NCBI GenBank assembly: GCA_002454505.1
Contig: DKJA01000050.1
Span: forward strand, 1-7,144
Source: Oxalobacteraceae bacterium UBA6704
GTDB taxonomy: Bacteria; Pseudomonadota; Gammaproteobacteria; Burkholderiales; Burkholderiaceae_D
Direction of reading: 5' to 3'
Length of the DNA stretch: 7,144 bases
The position numbers were made by a program, and so were the translations under genes. The first letter of the stretch is position 1. Each line of letters starts with the position of its first letter. Positions 6,637 through 7,144 of this stretch are shown here, piece after piece. The notes under the pieces are model-generated. The model ran no database searches and was not told the DNA's origin. It was given only the letters and a program-made list of their open reading frames with translations.

Positions 6637-6665
6637 TCTATAATACCAACGATGAACGCCTCCAA
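6637..6665 (-). promoter_or_regulatory. Candidate promoter of the YihY-family gene, overlapping the wrbA start
   Basis: On the minus strand, TTGGAG (6665-6660) and TATAGA (6642-6637) are separated by 17 bp. The -35 lies inside the first codons of wrbA. The transcript would start only about 10 bases before the ATG at 6624, giving a very short leader without a ribosome site. Matches are partial (3 of 6 and 4 of 6), so this is tentative. Confidence 0.35.
6639..6644 (+). promoter_or_regulatory. TATAAT -10 box immediately upstream of wrbA
   Basis: A perfect TATAAT ends 7 bases before the wrbA ATG (6652-6654). With usual spacing, transcription would begin at 6651-6652, making the mRNA leaderless. 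No Shine-Dalgarno sequence precedes the ATG, which fits. No clear -35 is visible at 6615-6621, so the box could be fortuitous. Confidence 0.4.
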
Positions 6666-7144
6666 TCTGATTATCCTTGTTTTGTTCTATTCCCGGCACG
6701 GTTCCACGCGCCGCCTGGCCGAACTGATCGCCCAGGGCGTCGAGAGCGTGCCGGGTTGCGACGCCCGGCTGCGCACCGTGGCGCCCGTGTCCACGGTCAC
6801 CGAGGCAACGGCGCCGGAAGTGCCGGCCGATGGTGCACCCTATGTGGAGGCGGCCGACCTGCAGCAGTGCGCGGCGATCGCCGTCGGCTCCCCTACCCGC
6901 TTCGGCAACATGGCGTCGAGCATGAAATACTTCTGGGACGGCACGTCGGGCCAGTGGCTGTCCGGCGCGCTGGCCGGCAAGCCAGCCTGCGTGTTCACGT
7001 CCACCGGCAGCCTCCACGGCGGCCAGGAATCCACGCTGCTGTCGATGATGATCCCGCTGCTGCATCACGGCCTGATGGTGCTCGGCCTGCCGTACACGCA
7101 CCCCGACCTGATGACGACATCCAGCGGCGGCACGCCGTACGGCG
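6652..7144 (+). CDS. wrbA: WrbA-type NAD(P)H:quinone oxidoreductase, 3' end missing
   Basis: This flavodoxin-like FMN enzyme reduces quinones by two electrons with NAD(P)H in the cytoplasm, avoiding semiquinone radicals. The 164 visible residues, from the usual ~200, remain open to the window end. Strand 1 and the FMN phosphate loop are ILVLFYSRHGSTRRL (8-22). The family hallmark GSPTRFGNM lies at 79-87, followed by SGALAGKPACVFTSTGSLHGG (104-124, with the GGQE turn just after), HHGLMVLGLPY (138-148) and SGGTPYG (158-164), where the window ends. The SRHGST and TSTGSLHGGQE variants match the form I know from betaproteobacteria rather than the E. coli wording. The ATG at 6652 gives the expected short lead into strand 1; no better upstream start exists. 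It is divergent from the YihY-family gene with a 27-bp gap. Confidence 0.93.
   Translation, partial: MNASNLIILVLFYSRHGSTRRLAELIAQGVESVPGCDARLRTVAPVSTVTEATAPEVPADGAPYVEAADLQQCAAIAVGSPTRFGNMASSMKYFWDGTSGQWLSGALAGKPACVFTSTGSLHGGQESTLLSMMIPLLHHGLMVLGLPYTHPDLMTTSSGGTPYG

Noticed and set aside
6625..7101. An upstream extension of the YihY-family frame by 159 codons
   Set aside because: It lies wholly antisense to wrbA, its residues look like a reverse shadow (H/Q/R/A-rich), and the ATG at 6624 gives a normal family length.

Overview
The window is high-GC chromosomal DNA with long antisense shadow reading frames, strongly G/C-biased third codon positions and Burkholderiales-like proteins. The best guess is an Oxalobacteraceae member close to Massilia, Duganella or Janthinobacterium. 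This rests on protein character and on an intergenic GGGGACAG(A/T)CCCC repeat that I remember from that group; no search was run.

Layout from left to right. (1) Bases 1-735 (+) hold the C-terminal end of a signalling protein with a GAF-like region, cut off by the window edge. (2) A perfect 17-bp inverted repeat around the GGGGACAGACCCC core, then a GC-rich hairpin, separate it from the convergent gene aroC (chorismate synthase, 842-1945, -). (3) A 254-bp divergent intergenic region carries likely promoters for aroC and for the next gene. (4) Bases 2200-4464 (+) encode a four-domain c-di-GMP protein: REC, DUF3369, degenerate GGDEF (GGDIF) and an apparently intact EAL. (5) A 137-bp convergent region holds further copies of the GGGGAC repeat and a symmetric bidirectional terminator. 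(6) Bases 4602-5057 (-) encode a small tandem-CBS protein. (7) Bases 5206-6624 (-) encode a YihY/BrkB inner-membrane protein with a soluble C-terminal domain. (8) Only 27 bp away and divergent, a WrbA-type NAD(P)H:quinone oxidoreductase begins at 6652 (+) and runs off the right edge.

The genes look like independent housekeeping and signalling units rather than one operon or island. Two convergent gene pairs (735/842 and 4464/4602) are each closed by the same repeat family plus a hairpin. Two divergent pairs (1945/2200 and 6624/6652) share promoter regions. The only regulatory theme is nucleotide signalling: a c-di-GMP phosphodiesterase candidate and a CBS nucleotide sensor sit side by side but convergent. 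No intergenic stretch exceeds 300 bp, and I saw no tRNA, rRNA, CRISPR array, insertion sequence or phage gene.

I did not find a clearly new multigene system. The points most worth a second look are the repeat family at both convergent gene ends, the probable GTP-sensing but cyclase-dead GGDIF domain behind a DUF3369 region, and the very tight yihY/wrbA divergent junction, where wrbA may be translated from a leaderless mRNA.
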